Source: an uncultured Candidatus Saccharibacteria bacterium | GTDB taxonomy: Bacteria > Patescibacteriota > Saccharimonadia > Saccharimonadales > UBA4665 | Assembly (NCBI GenBank): GCA_903891235.1 | Contig: CAITDW010000044.1 | Span: 1-5,383 of the forward strand | Direction of reading: 5' to 3' | Length of the DNA: 5,383 bases | Shown here: positions 5,376 through 5,383 of the stretch, piece after piece | Layout of the letters: each line of letters starts with the position of its first letter | How positions within the stretch are numbered: the first letter of the stretch is position 1 | The notes under the pieces: model-generated | Seen by the model: the letters and a program-made list of their open reading frames with translations, nothing else | What the model was told of the DNA's origin: nothing | Databases searched by the model: none | Position numbers and translations under genes: made by a program

Positions 5376-5383
5376 CCATTCGA

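Noticed and set aside
1..5383. CRISPR array, insertion sequence or prophage ends
   Set aside because: No regularly spaced repeats, transposase or integrase motifs, or paired terminal inverted repeats are seen; the only long inverted repeats are terminator or leader hairpins.

Overview
The window looks like chromosomal DNA of a small-genome, low-GC bacterium, most likely from the Patescibacteria/CPR and possibly Candidatus Saccharibacteria. This rests on a short IF-2 (588 aa), a four-domain ribosomal protein S1 (355 aa), a KGG-repeat protein of a type I associate with Saccharibacteria, and compact AT-rich spacers. The placement is inferred from gene types and is not a database result. UGA works as a stop: the ROK gene ends on a TGA that overlaps the next gene's ATG. 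This argues against the UGA=Gly code of Gracilibacteria/Absconditabacteria.

Layout. (1) Positions 1-596 are the end of an rRNA operon: the 3' end of 23S rRNA, a 140-nt spacer with two hairpins and no tRNA, 5S rRNA, and a strong intrinsic terminator. (2) Positions 600-1000 hold a monocistronic KGG-domain gene with a near-consensus promoter. Its 5' leader folds into one long stem-loop that starts within a few bases of the predicted transcript end and contains a terminator-like core. It ends in a terminator shared with the opposing genes. (3) Positions 955-2264 on the minus strand hold a two-gene unit: a ROK-family sugar-kinase-like protein, then an ImmA/IrrE-like zinc metallopeptidase with a C-terminal zinc ribbon, joined by an ATGA overlap. 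(4) Positions 2265-2447 are a divergent intergenic region. It has a near-perfect plus-strand promoter for rpsA, a weaker candidate promoter for the ROK unit overlapping it on the minus strand, and a structured rpsA leader. (5) Positions 2448-5342 are rpsA and infB, 60 nt apart and probably co-transcribed. (6) The last 41 nt hold an extended -10 box next to a tandem ATG and no visible terminator.

The plus-strand genes form a translation block: 23S and 5S rRNA, S1 (mRNA binding by the 30S subunit) and IF-2 (initiator tRNA delivery and subunit joining). The ROK/metallopeptidase pair on the other strand is the accessory part. The points most worth a second look are the KGG leader stem-loop, the terminator lying wholly inside the metallopeptidase coding end so that its U-tract runs into the stop codon, the coupled ROK-metallopeptidase pair (the ROK protein lacks the family's zinc-binding residues), and substitutions in the IF-2 domain that recognises fMet.
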